Of a stretch of 64,000 nucleotides of DNA, positions 8,606-15,560 are shown in pieces. The translations under genes and the position numbers were made by a program. The stretch's first letter is position 1, and each line of letters begins with the position of its first letter. Source of the DNA: an uncultured Shimia sp. (GTDB lineage: Bacteria; Pseudomonadota; Alphaproteobacteria; Rhodobacterales; Rhodobacteraceae); NCBI RefSeq assembly GCF_913054185.1, contig NZ_CAJXIV010000004.1, positions 23,363-87,362 on the forward strand, in the 5' to 3' direction. The notes below the pieces were generated by a model. It worked only from the letters and a program-made list of their open reading frames with translations, searched no databases and was not told where the DNA came from.

Positions 8606-9072
8606 CCCTATCCGGTAACCAGAAACGTAAGATGAAATCGGCCTCCCGCTTGTATGCGGTGCAGGCGCTCTTTCAGATGGAAAGCTCGGGCCAGACTGTG
8701 GATCAGGTGCGGGTGGAGTTTCTGGATCACCGGTTTGGTGCCGAAGTGGACGACAATTCCGACATGATTGAGGGCGATGTGGATCACTTCCGCAAGACGC
8801 TTGAAGATGCGGTGAATTATCAGGCGCCCATTGACCAGATGACCGACCGCGCCTTGGTCGCCGCATGGCCAATTGACCGGATTGATCCTACTATCCGGGC
8901 ATTGTTCCGGGCGGCTGGTGCTGAATTGCTGCAAAGCGATGTGCCCGCCAAAGTGGCGATCACCGAATATGTGGCGATTGCCAATGCCTTCTTCCCGGAA
9001 GGCAAAGAGGGCAAGTTTGTGAACGCCGTGCTCGATCATATGGCACGCGAAGCCAAGCCGGAGGCGTTTTAA
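8602..9072 (+). CDS. nusB: Transcription antitermination factor NusB
   Basis: NusB (156 residues) binds boxA RNA with NusE (S10) and supports antitermination of rRNA transcription. The all-helical family pattern is seen with SRLYAVQALFQME at the start, DRIDPTIRALFRAAGAEL in the middle and KVAITEYVAIANAFF followed by KFVNAVLDHMA at the end. It overlaps ribH by four bases and shares its last four bases (TTAA) with the convergent HxlR gene. Confidence 0.96.
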   Translation: MTLSGNQKRKMKSASRLYAVQALFQMESSGQTVDQVRVEFLDHRFGAEVDDNSDMIEGDVDHFRKTLEDAVNYQAPIDQMTDRALVAAWPIDRIDPTIRALFRAAGAELLQSDVPAKVAITEYVAIANAFFPEGKEGKFVNAVLDHMAREAKPEAF

Positions 9073-9473
9073 GCGCCTCTGTCCGGCTGGTGGTTTGCGC
9101 CAGCCTTTGCCGCTTGTTGCGGCGTCATTTCCATAAAATAGGCCGGTGGGGTCCAGGTGTGCGCCAAATGCGCATTGGACCAGCGTGTGAGGCTTTGCAC
9201 CAGAGGCAGTAAATCCGCACCTTTTTGGGTGAGGTAATAGCTGTAGCGCGTTGGATTTGTTTGATATTCACGCTTAAGAATAAGTCCGTTTTCTTCCATC
9301 TGCGACAGCCGTGATGCCAGAATATTGGTGGTGATCTTTTCCGGGCTGTCGATGAAATCCGCGTATTTGCATTTGCCGGTCAGCATGTCCCGCAGGACCA
9401 CCAACGTCCAACGATCCCCAACAATTTCAAGGCCTGAGGCAATTGGGCACCCGGATCTGTTTTTCTTGGCCAT
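9069..9473 (-). CDS. HxlR-family winged-helix transcriptional regulator
   Basis: A 134-residue regulator. The HxlR signature is CPIASGLEIVGDRWTLVVLRD, with a single N-terminal cysteine (Cys9), followed by the DNA-reading helix region ITTNILASRLSQMEENG and wing. Relatives such as HypR and QorR sense electrophiles or oxidants through this cysteine (established for the family, inferred here). It is divergent from the GFA-type gene at 9564, and a 23-bp dyad lies between them. Its stop overlaps that of nusB. Confidence 0.88.
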   Translation of the reverse strand: MAKKNRSGCPIASGLEIVGDRWTLVVLRDMLTGKCKYADFIDSPEKITTNILASRLSQMEENGLILKREYQTNPTRYSYYLTQKGADLLPLVQSLTRWSNAHLAHTWTPPAYFMEMTPQQAAKAGANHQPDRGA

Positions 9474-9501
9474 GTAAGGGCTCTCTCCGCCTGTTTAAGA
9501 A

Positions 9502-9524
9502 GTCACTTGCATTTTGCAAGCGAC
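9502..9524. promoter_or_regulatory. Candidate HxlR operator
   Basis: The dyad GTC-n-CTTGCA-TTT-TGCAAG-n-GAC lies midway between the divergent HxlR and GFA genes. Its arms of nine matching bases and three-base spacer fit a dimeric winged-helix protein. Confidence 0.55.
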
Positions 9525-9563
9525 TCACTCTAGGGTCAAGCCAAATCAGCAAGGAGAGACGAT

Positions 9564-10007
9564 ATGGCGGTAGCATTTTCGGGAAGTTGTTTGTGTGGAT
9601 CGGTGACATTTGAGAGCACGATGGAGCCGATGGCCGTGGGTCATTGCCATTGTGAAGATTGCCGCAAATCCAGCGGCACGGGGCATTGCACCCATGTCGC
9701 GGTGCGGGAGGATGCACTGACGTTGAGCGGCGCGGTGACCGCGTTTGAGAAACCGGCGGACAGCGGCAACCTGGTGAGCCGGCACTTCTGCGGCACTTGT
9801 GGGTCGCCCGTTTATTCCACCAATGCGGCTCAGCCAGGATCGATCTTTCTGCGGGCGTCGATTTTGGATCAACTTGAGAAATACACCGCCCAACTTGCGG
9901 TGTGGACCAACCGCGCCACAGCCTTTGATCCGGTGGACAAAACGCTGATGGGGTTTGAAGCGGAAATTCCGCCGGAGGTCATGGCGGAGATGATGGCGGC
10001 AGAGTGA
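9564..10007 (+). CDS. GFA/CENP-V domain protein (glutathione-dependent formaldehyde-activating family)
   Basis: A 147-residue zinc-binding protein. The cysteine pattern of the GFA fold is complete: SCLCGSV near the start, GHCHCEDCRK around residue 30-40 and HFCGTCGSPVY near residue 75. Family members bind glutathione-hemithioacetal or other thiol adducts, but few have a proven reaction. Divergent transcription from a redox-type HxlR regulator with a shared operator suggests induction by reactive aldehydes or electrophiles (inference). AAGGAGAGA precedes the ATG. Confidence 0.85.
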   Translation: MAVAFSGSCLCGSVTFESTMEPMAVGHCHCEDCRKSSGTGHCTHVAVREDALTLSGAVTAFEKPADSGNLVSRHFCGTCGSPVYSTNAAQPGSIFLRASILDQLEKYTAQLAVWTNRATAFDPVDKTLMGFEAEIPPEVMAEMMAAE

Positions 10008-10157
10008 GGTCGCACAGGTTTTAAGCAGTTGTTAAGGATGGCAGGGCAGGGTGGCGCGCACGACGGGCTGCCCTGTGTCATTGTGGCGCGTGTCGCGCAG
10101 CTGTGACTTGCCGTTCTGATGGCGCTGTCGTTTAATGGTGTTTGAGGAGGCACTGCC

Positions 10158-10484
10158 ATGCCAAAGCTGATTTCGCTCTATATTCGTCAAGTGGCTATTG
10201 GGTTCGCCATTTCCGCCGCTTTTGTGACGATGCTGCTTTACTTCAACATTGCCAATCTCTGGCATCTGGTGAGCAGCAGCTCTGACGGCATTCTGGCGGT
10301 GGGTGTGATGTGGGTGCTCAATGGTATTGTGTTTGCCGGCGTGCAATTTGGCATCGCAGTCATGCGCATGAAAGAGGATGACCATCCGGGTGGCGGAAAA
10401 CGCGGCATGCTGCCAGTGATGCTGGCAGAGCCGGTGCCGGTGAAGATTGATCGCAAGCCGCAGACGCGCCAGACCCACCGCTAA
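10158..10484 (+). CDS. Small inner-membrane protein, unassigned
   Basis: A 108-residue protein of unknown role. Two hydrophobic spans are seen, VAIGFAISAAFVTMLLYFNI near residues 11-32 and AVGVMWVLNGIVFAGVQFGI near residues 46-66. A basic cytoplasmic-looking tail rich in Lys, Arg and Pro follows. GAGGAGG stands 7 bases before the ATG, and a strong terminator follows the stop, so it is a real single-gene unit. No family was recognised. Confidence 0.75.
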   Translation: MPKLISLYIRQVAIGFAISAAFVTMLLYFNIANLWHLVSSSSDGILAVGVMWVLNGIVFAGVQFGIAVMRMKEDDHPGGGKRGMLPVMLAEPVPVKIDRKPQTRQTHR

Positions 10485-10507
10485 ACCCTTTAGAACGTCG
10501 TACGTTT

Positions 10508-10537
10508 AAGCGCCCCGCAATTGGGGCGCTTTTGTTT
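10508..10537. terminator. Bidirectional intrinsic terminator
   Basis: AAGCGCCCC and GGGGCGCTT form a stem with a short GCAATT loop, with TTTTGTTTT after it on the plus strand. It serves the membrane-protein gene and probably the convergent SRPBCC gene. Confidence 0.85.
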
Positions 10538-10540
10538 TGG

Positions 10541-10978
10541 TCACTGCATGTCATGCAGGTTGGACAGGAAGCCGTGCCAGCCTTTGTCGAGCGCCATAAC
10601 CAGGCCAAAGCCGTCGACATTGGTGGGTAGGCCAGAATGGATCAGCGTCAGCCGCGTGCCGCCGGGGGCTTCGGAAAGTTCCCACTCCACGGTGCTCATG
10701 GCGCCGTCCATCGGCCCCACTGTGAAATCCCACTTCATGTAGTCATGTGGGGTGGCTTTCACCACTTTACCCCAGCACATGCGGTCGCCATCTTTTTGCG
10801 ACGTCAGCGTGTAGTCTTCGCCCTCTGCGAGGTCTTTCTCAGCTGGGTGAAACCATTCGTTGAGCAGGTCAGCTTTGGTCAGGAACTCCCAGACGCGGGT
10901 CTTGGGTGCGGCCAGAAAAACCGATTTGCGAATGGTGGTGTCTTGGGAAAGCTCAGCCATTGTTGTGTCCAGTGTCAT
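10541..10978 (-). CDS. SRPBCC (AHSA1-like) domain protein
   Basis: About 145 residues with the START/AHSA1 lipid-pocket fold: IRKSVFLAAPKTRVWEFLT at the start, WFHPAEKDLAEG, and the closing GWHGFLSNLHDM. Such proteins bind small hydrophobic ligands. Pairing with an ArsR regulator in one operon is a common arrangement of unknown purpose. The ATG at 10978 is preferred because AAGGA stands 8 bases before it. An ATG at 10960 is also possible. It overlaps the end of the upstream ArsR gene, which indicates translational coupling. Confidence 0.85.
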   Translation of the reverse strand: MTLDTTMAELSQDTTIRKSVFLAAPKTRVWEFLTKADLLNEWFHPAEKDLAEGEDYTLTSQKDGDRMCWGKVVKATPHDYMKWDFTVGPMDGAMSTVEWELSEAPGGTRLTLIHSGLPTNVDGFGLVMALDKGWHGFLSNLHDMQ

Positions 10979-11297
10979 CTGTGGTGTCCTTTTCAATTGC
11001 GGTTTTCAATGCGTCGAGACGGTCGTCCCAGAATTGATCAAACCATCCCATCCATTCCAGCGCAGGTTTGAGGGCCAAGGCGTTGAGAGAATTGACCTTT
11101 TCTCGGCCGCGCGGGGCAACCTCGATCAATCCGCCGTCACTGAGCACCACAAGGTGCTTTTTCACAGCGGCGCGGGTCATATCAAAGTTCTCAGCCACTT
11201 CGGCTATGGTCATCGGCTCCTGTCCTAAAAGGCGCAGGATGTCGCGACGGGTGGGATCGCCAAGGGCGCGGAACACGGGTTGTAGGTGATCGGGCAT
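10953..11297 (-). CDS. ArsR-family transcriptional regulator
   Basis: A repressor of about 114 residues. The winged-helix pattern is RALGDPTRRDILRLLG, then TIAEVAENFDMTRAAVKKHLVVL (recognition helix) and LIEVAPRGREKVNSL (wing). No metal-binding cysteine pair is seen, so it belongs to the non-metal ArsR group that partners SRPBCC proteins. ATG at 11297 is used; a TTG at 11312 would add five residues but abut the operator. Two GATACCATTTGGTATC-type dyads lie just upstream, pointing to autorepression. Confidence 0.87.
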   Translation of the reverse strand: MPDHLQPVFRALGDPTRRDILRLLGQEPMTIAEVAENFDMTRAAVKKHLVVLSDGGLIEVAPRGREKVNSLNALALKPALEWMGWFDQFWDDRLDALKTAIEKDTTDDTGHNNG

Positions 11298-11314
11298 AAC
11301 AGTCTCGCTCAAGT

Positions 11315-11357
11315 GATACCATTTGGTATCTCAATATATATGATACCATTTGGTACT
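11315..11357. promoter_or_regulatory. Tandem ArsR operators around the promoter
   Basis: GATACCA-TT-TGGTATC at 11315-11330 is a perfect 7-bp dyad. A near-identical copy stands at 11342-11357, centre-to-centre 27 bp away. The AT-rich TATATAT between them is the likely minus-strand -10 region, so a bound repressor would cover the promoter. Confidence 0.7.
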
Positions 11358-11424
11358 GAGTCAAGTGGCCTCTGACATAACGCAAGCGCGGACCAAAAAG
11401 GCAGCCGCTGATGGGGGGATTTGA

Positions 11425-11606
11425 AGGGAGGTAAGTGGCGGGCCCGCAAACGCAGCCGTAGGGTTATCTCATTCCCGAGGACCTGTATGTACAGGTGGGT
11501 GCCAGGTAATCAGGCCAGGACCAGAACAGAGCCAGCTCCCTCGGAATTGCTTAAGGCCACCGGAATGCAACCGAATTACGAGAAGGGCAGAACCCGCCGC
11601 CTCTCT
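11425..11606 (+). ncRNA. Unidentified structured RNA candidate
   Basis: This lies in a 394-base gap without a convincing gene. AGGGAGG (11425-11431) and GGCGGG (11437-11442) pair with CCCGCC (11593-11598) and CCTCTCT (11600-11606), closing the whole element. Inside, ATTCC-GAGG (11471-11480) pairs with CCTC-GGAAT (11539-11547), enclosing the perfect hairpin ACCTGTATGTACAGGT (11481-11496). Short stretches such as GGGTGCCAGGTAA and CAGAACCCG recall RNase P RNA, and the long-rod layout recalls 6S RNA. The RNase P core consensus is missing and the apical part looks three-way. Strand is chosen from those resemblances only. Confidence 0.4.
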
Positions 11607-11691
11607 ATCTATGCCTGAGGGTGGCACGGCGCAAGGGGTTGGGCAAAAATTGCGACTTGCATTTTGTTCTCTAAATGTTCACGTTGGGAGC

Positions 11692-12159
11692 ATGGGTGAC
11701 ACAGCAACACAAACCTTACAGCCGGGGCAGTTACTTGCCCGTGGTGTGAGCCGCCATCTGCGCAGCCATGGCTATGTGTCGATTGAGGAATTTGTGCCCA
11801 CACGGGGATTGCGAGTGGATGTGATGGCGCTTGGCCCCAAGGGTGAGATTTGGGTGATTGAGTGCAAATCCAGTCGCGCGGATTTTCAATCGGATACCAA
11901 GTGGGAGGGGTATCTGGAGTGGTGTGATCGGTATTTCTGGGCGGTGGACACCGAGTTTCCCACGGATCTGCTGCCAGAGGGCACGGGGCTGATTTTTGCG
12001 GATGCTTATGATGCGGAGATCATCCGAATGGCGCCGGAGGACAAGCTGGCGCCTGCGCGACGCAAAAAGATGATCCAGAAGTTTGCCACCGATGCGGCGC
12101 GGCGGCTGCACCGTTTTCGGGATCCCAAACTGGCGCCGATGCCGGACGAGTCCCTCTAA
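11692..12159 (+). CDS. mmcB: MmcB-family DNA repair protein
   Basis: A 155-residue protein of the MmcB family, SOS-linked in Caulobacter. A PD-(D/E)XK nuclease-like core is visible: LRVDVMALG, then EIWVIECKSSRADFQSD, giving the D...E-x-K pattern. It continues with GYLEWCDRYFWAVD and a basic C-terminal helix. It probably handles damaged or mismatched DNA, but no biochemical role is proven. ATG at 11692 follows GGGAG closely. An upstream in-frame ATG at 11611 would translate through the 3' end of the structured element and is less likely. Confidence 0.85.
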   Translation: MGDTATQTLQPGQLLARGVSRHLRSHGYVSIEEFVPTRGLRVDVMALGPKGEIWVIECKSSRADFQSDTKWEGYLEWCDRYFWAVDTEFPTDLLPEGTGLIFADAYDAEIIRMAPEDKLAPARRKKMIQKFATDAARRLHRFRDPKLAPMPDESL

Positions 12160-12164
12160 CAGTC

Positions 12165-12226
12165 ACATTTCCCAAATATCCCGAGGAGGGGGTACAGTGG
12201 GATGTCCCGGAGGGGCTGGCCCTCCG
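12165..12226 (-). repeat. Dispersed intergenic element, copy 3 (diverged)
   Basis: On the minus strand a CGGAGGG/CCCTCCG hairpin (12208-12226) is followed by CCTCGGGATATTTGGGAAATG. It lies just past the stop of the minus-strand DUF6324 gene, in its orientation, and past mmcB in the opposite one. Confidence 0.55.
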
Positions 12227-12232
12227 AGAGGT

Positions 12233-12421
12233 TTACTTGGCCATCTGCCGTGCCGTGGCGGCAGCTGCACGAATTTCTTCGGCAATTTCTTCGGCTTCCT
12301 CAGGGTCAAAATCCATTGGGATTTCAATGCCCTCGCCTTCGATGAAAATACGCACAAACCCCTGATCGGTTGGGCCGATTTGCAGGTTGGCTTCGATGTC
12401 GCTTTCGGTGTTGATGCCCAT
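12233..12421 (-). CDS. DUF6324 family small protein
   Basis: A 62-residue acidic protein beginning MGINTESDIEANLQ. I recognise it as the DUF6324 family, short proteins conserved in Rhodobacteraceae without known function. The first part looks beta-stranded (LQIGPTDQGFVRIFIEG); the rest is an acidic-to-basic helix (DPEEAEEIAEEIRAAAA). GGAGATCACT precedes the ATG. It is divergent from the GNAT gene. Confidence 0.8.
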   Translation of the reverse strand: MGINTESDIEANLQIGPTDQGFVRIFIEGEGIEIPMDFDPEEAEEIAEEIRAAAATARQMAK

Positions 12422-12545
12422 AGTGATCTCCTGGTGGATTGGGGGCCCAAAAGGGCTGCGTTCTCATATGTTGCCAAATCGGGTATCCTGATCGTGACCC
12501 AAAGGCAAGAATGCGGGCCGTCCTGCGTTGGGCGGGGAGGAAAAA

Positions 12546-13034
12546 ATGCTTGGCAGTGTTGCTGTTCGTTCCTTTGAAGAGGCTGATCTGGATTGGCTGG
12601 TCGAGGCCCATGCCACGCTCTATGCGCGCGACGAAGGCTTTGATGACAGCTTTGGGCCACTGGTGGAGACCATCCTAAAGCGATTTTTGTTGGACCACGA
12701 TTTTGCACGGGAACGAGGCTGGGTTGCAGATTGGGATGGTCACAGGTTGGGCAGTGTGTTTTGCGTTCAGGGCCCCCAAGAAAACTGGGCCAAGCTGCGG
12801 CTGTTTTTGGTGCTGCCGCAGGCGCGGGGATTCGGTCTTGGGCAACATCTGCTGGACACATGTTTGGGGTTTGCGCGCGGCGTGGGGTATGACGGTTTGA
12901 CGCTTTGGACCCACAAAAGCCACGAGGCGGCCTGTGCGCTCTATGAAAAAAACGGCTTTGCGCTTGAGGCGGAGAAACCGGCGCAAAGCTTTGGCTGCGA
13001 TCTGATCGAACAAACCTACAAAATTGTGTTTTAG
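12546..13034 (+). CDS. GNAT family N-acetyltransferase
   Basis: A 162-residue acetyltransferase. The acetyl-CoA loop is seen in LPQARGFGLGQHLLDTCLGFAR (about residues 92-113), and the last strand pair in AACALYEKNGFALE. It resembles the GNAT half found after MarR domains in other bacteria, but no MarR part exists here. GGGGAGG stands 5-6 bases before the ATG at 12546. Substrate unknown. A weak pair of short hairpins lies between its stop and tRNA-His. Confidence 0.85.
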   Translation: MLGSVAVRSFEEADLDWLVEAHATLYARDEGFDDSFGPLVETILKRFLLDHDFARERGWVADWDGHRLGSVFCVQGPQENWAKLRLFLVLPQARGFGLGQHLLDTCLGFARGVGYDGLTLWTHKSHEAACALYEKNGFALEAEKPAQSFGCDLIEQTYKIVF

Positions 13035-13076
13035 ATGCTTGCAATCCCCGAACGGGGGCGGTAAATCGCCCTTGTT

Positions 13077-13153
13077 GCCGCCTTAGCTCAGTTGGTTAGA
13101 GCACTGGTTTGTGGAACCAGGGGTCCCCCGTTCGAGCCGGGGAGGCGGTACCA
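13077..13153 (+). tRNA. tRNA-His (anticodon GTG)
   Basis: A complete cloverleaf: acceptor GCCGCCT with AGGCGGT, D-arm GCTC-AGTTGGTTA-GAGC, anticodon stem CTGGT/ACCAG around the loop TTGTGGA, T-arm CCCCG-TTCGAGC-CGGGG, then A73 and an encoded CCA. The base before G1 is T, so the usual extra G-1 is not encoded, and G1 faces U72. That combination with A73 is the special tRNA-His form known from many alphaproteobacteria, read by an altered HisRS. Confidence 0.97.
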
Positions 13154-13225
13154 CCCCCCTCAATACATGTGAAGTTCAATTGCCTGCGCACGTGGTGTTG
13201 CGGGTTGTTTGCGTCCCAAAAATTT

Positions 13226-13262
13226 GGGGCGGTTGCGGGGGGACAGACCCGGCAACCGCCCC
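13226..13262 (-). terminator. Hairpin, probable terminator of the protease unit
   Basis: An 11-bp perfect stem (GGGGCGGTTGC with GCAACCGCCCC) is followed on the minus strand by AAATTTTT. It lies about 100 bases past the stop of the minus-strand gene ending at 13362. No T run follows on the plus strand. Confidence 0.5.
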
Positions 13263-13361
13263 GGATGTTGAAACACCAATGGGGATGTAAGTGTCTCAAC
13301 AAGTGCTGACGGGGGGATGACCCATCAGCGGGAGGAACGCGGCTTTTGATCGCGTTTGGCT

Positions 13362-13991
13362 TTAAGGCGCTTTGCCCTGTGCCAGCCATTGTTCAAACAG
13401 CGCGATGTCGCTGGCGGGCCAGGGGCCGTCGCTGGGCATGCTGCCGTCTTTTAGGCGTGACAAAATCAACGCTCCGTGTTGGCTCACAGCTTCATAAGAC
13501 CCGAGGTCCAGATCACGCACCATGATCATCATGGCGATGTCGTAGGGGCGAAACAGCGGGCGGATGTCGCGGGAAAACTGGGGGCAAAAATCCTCCGACA
13601 TGGTGATTTTTGGGATTAGGGTGACTTCTGGAATGCCAAGTTTGGGCTGTAAAAGCGCCAGTTTGGCGTTGCTTTGGGCATGGCAGCGCACCCCAACCAA
13701 CGGCTGATCTACGCCCCAGAAATTGCCAAGGTCCACGTCTGGCAAAACCGTGTCAGCGCAAGTGTGGGTGAGCACGGGCAGCGTGGTGCTGAGCGAATCC
13801 GGGGCGGTGCCGATCATATCAAACGCCAAAATGCCGTCTTCTGGCGGTTGCCGGTAGCGGTGCAACGCCAAAGTGGGTGCACGCCAACCGGAGGAGACCG
13901 CTCTGGCTTGCACCTGGACCAGCAGGTTGGGCGGTTGGCCTTCCTGTTGGGTCAGCGTCACCGTGTCGATGGCGTAGATGCGTTGGCTCAT
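13362..13991 (-). CDS. Unassigned two-part protein of the peroxidase/protease cluster
   Basis: About 209 residues. The first half looks beta-rich (IYAIDTVTLTQQEGQPPNLLV, then SSGWRAPTLALHRY and PPEDGILAFDMIG). The last 70 residues (FSRDIRPLFRPYDIAMM to FEQWLAQGK) resemble a cytochrome-c-like helical module seen beside haem proteins, but no CxxCH haem motif is present. Two cysteines are near residues 80-105 and one at the module start. No signal peptide. ATG at 13991 has AAAGGA upstream. It starts 35 bases after the protease gene stop, so the two are probably co-transcribed. Function unknown. Confidence 0.65.
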   Translation of the reverse strand: MSQRIYAIDTVTLTQQEGQPPNLLVQVQARAVSSGWRAPTLALHRYRQPPEDGILAFDMIGTAPDSLSTTLPVLTHTCADTVLPDVDLGNFWGVDQPLVGVRCHAQSNAKLALLQPKLGIPEVTLIPKITMSEDFCPQFSRDIRPLFRPYDIAMMIMVRDLDLGSYEAVSQHGALILSRLKDGSMPSDGPWPASDIALFEQWLAQGKAP

Positions 13992-14026
13992 GTGGCTGGT
14001 GTCCTTTGGCGTGTTCTCGGCAGATC

Positions 14027-15412
14027 TTAGGCGGTGACGCAATAGCCACGGGCGCGATAGGTTTCAGCAATGCGGAAACACACGCCGCGGAAGGTCACTT
14101 CTTTGGTCAGCACGTCGATGTTGGGCACCGCGCCGTCGCGCAGGAACTCTGCAGAGGCCAGGATGATGGTGTGCAGCGCCTCACCGGAGGTGCCGTAACC
14201 AAAGTAGTCCGCCACGGCATCTTCGATGTCGAAGGGCACCTGCGAGAATTCCGGGTGTTGAGCCAACATGGTGCGTAATAATTCGGCCCAAATGTTGCCT
14301 TGTACACTGAACACACGATGTGGTTCCGAGATGCTTTGGGGAGCAAAAGTGTGGGTGGGGCGCATCATCATATGCAGTGGTGGCGCGGTTTTGGAGAGGT
14401 CGGAAGTGGCGTCTGAGAGGGCCTGTCTGGGCAGGTCACACGGGGTTGCCAATCGTAAATCAAGCTGGTCCAGAACGCCGTGCATGTGGCACGCCAAGGC
14501 ACACTCGCCGCCAGGCCAGTCGTCACCTTCGCCTGCCATATGCAAACCCACGGCAGCGCCAGTGTCCGGATCTATCCAGCAGGCCCCACTGTCACCGGGT
14601 AGGGACAAGGCGGTCATTGGGGCCGAAATGTCTTGTGGGACAAGACGGAAGCCGTCGACCTCGACAGTTTTGCTGCCGCCGTTGGCAAAGTTGTGCACCA
14701 CTTTGTAGGTGCCAATACCATCCACGCGGGCGTGGGTCAGGCCGGTGGTGCGGCCATATTTGCAGAGATTGCGGCCCAGAGCTGCTGACGCCACACCGGT
14801 CAAGGTCAGATTGAGGTGTTTCAAGGTGGGCTGCCATGGGGTTGCGCCGGTCAAGGGCGCAAAAGCGGCGTCGCCATGACGGGACAACATGGATTTGCTC
14901 AGCCGGGCAATGGGCAGATCAGTGGTGGTGCCGCCATAGACCAGATCGCTGTCGGCGCCTTCGGGGGAGGACAGCACATGCCAGTTCGACAAAACCCCGG
15001 GTGAGCCGGTGGCGCGGTCAATGGCTATTGCGCCGATGGTGCCCCCGTGGGCGCCACGGCGTTGGCAGGGGCTTCCTGAAAGTAAAGTGGCGGTGTAACT
15101 GCTTTGCCCATCCGCCTGTTCGCGATGCACCTTGTAGGTGCTGGCAACCACATCCACAGGAAAGCCGTTGATGCGGCGCACGATACGTTGGCCCGGGTCA
15201 AGCTCGTCGTCGGGCAGCTTGGCCTGCACATGCACCCGCAGGCATAGTTTGTTGGTCGCCAGACCACCAACACGTTTGAAGCCGATGTCATAACCGGTCA
15301 CGTCAGAACGGTCACAATACATGTCGCGCAGCGCTTCTAATGCCTCTTTGTGGGCGTCGTTGGCGACAGTTTGGGCTGCGGCTGTGGTCTCTGTTGAGAG
15401 GGGGCGGGCCAT
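14027..15412 (-). CDS. Trypsin-like (Nal1-type) serine protease
   Basis: A 461-residue protein with a complete chymotrypsin-fold triad: NWHVL (His145), HGDAAF (Asp181) and PGDSGACW (Ser275). The layout resembles Nal1-like bacterial proteases, with an N-terminal region (residues 1-105) of putative fold-back strands and a C-terminal 140-residue domain after the protease. There is no signal peptide, so it acts in the cytoplasm or depends on another export route. It leads a two-gene minus-strand unit and is divergent from the YcaO gene (148-bp gap). Given its neighbours it could be a maturation protease for a modified peptide (inference). Confidence 0.75.
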   Translation of the reverse strand: MARPLSTETTAAAQTVANDAHKEALEALRDMYCDRSDVTGYDIGFKRVGGLATNKLCLRVHVQAKLPDDELDPGQRIVRRINGFPVDVVASTYKVHREQADGQSSYTATLLSGSPCQRRGAHGGTIGAIAIDRATGSPGVLSNWHVLSSPEGADSDLVYGGTTTDLPIARLSKSMLSRHGDAAFAPLTGATPWQPTLKHLNLTLTGVASAALGRNLCKYGRTTGLTHARVDGIGTYKVVHNFANGGSKTVEVDGFRLVPQDISAPMTALSLPGDSGACWIDPDTGAAVGLHMAGEGDDWPGGECALACHMHGVLDQLDLRLATPCDLPRQALSDATSDLSKTAPPLHMMMRPTHTFAPQSISEPHRVFSVQGNIWAELLRTMLAQHPEFSQVPFDIEDAVADYFGYGTSGEALHTIILASAEFLRDGAVPNIDVLTKEVTFRGVCFRIAETYRARGYCVTA

Positions 15413-15560
15413 TGGATCCTCCAGTTTGGTCGTCTTTGAGACAAATGTGCCAAACCCACCGTTATTCTTGCGTGATTTGGCGGGATTACCTTGTATCTTT
15501 GGGGCCGGAGCGGGTGATTGACGGTATATTTTTCCGGGTTGTGAGGGGAATCAGGACGGG

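Noticed and set aside
11425..11606. RNase P RNA gene
   Set aside because: GGGTGCCAGGTAA and CAGAACCCG resemble it, but the nearly invariant GAGGAAAGTCCGGGC is not there and the element is far too short.
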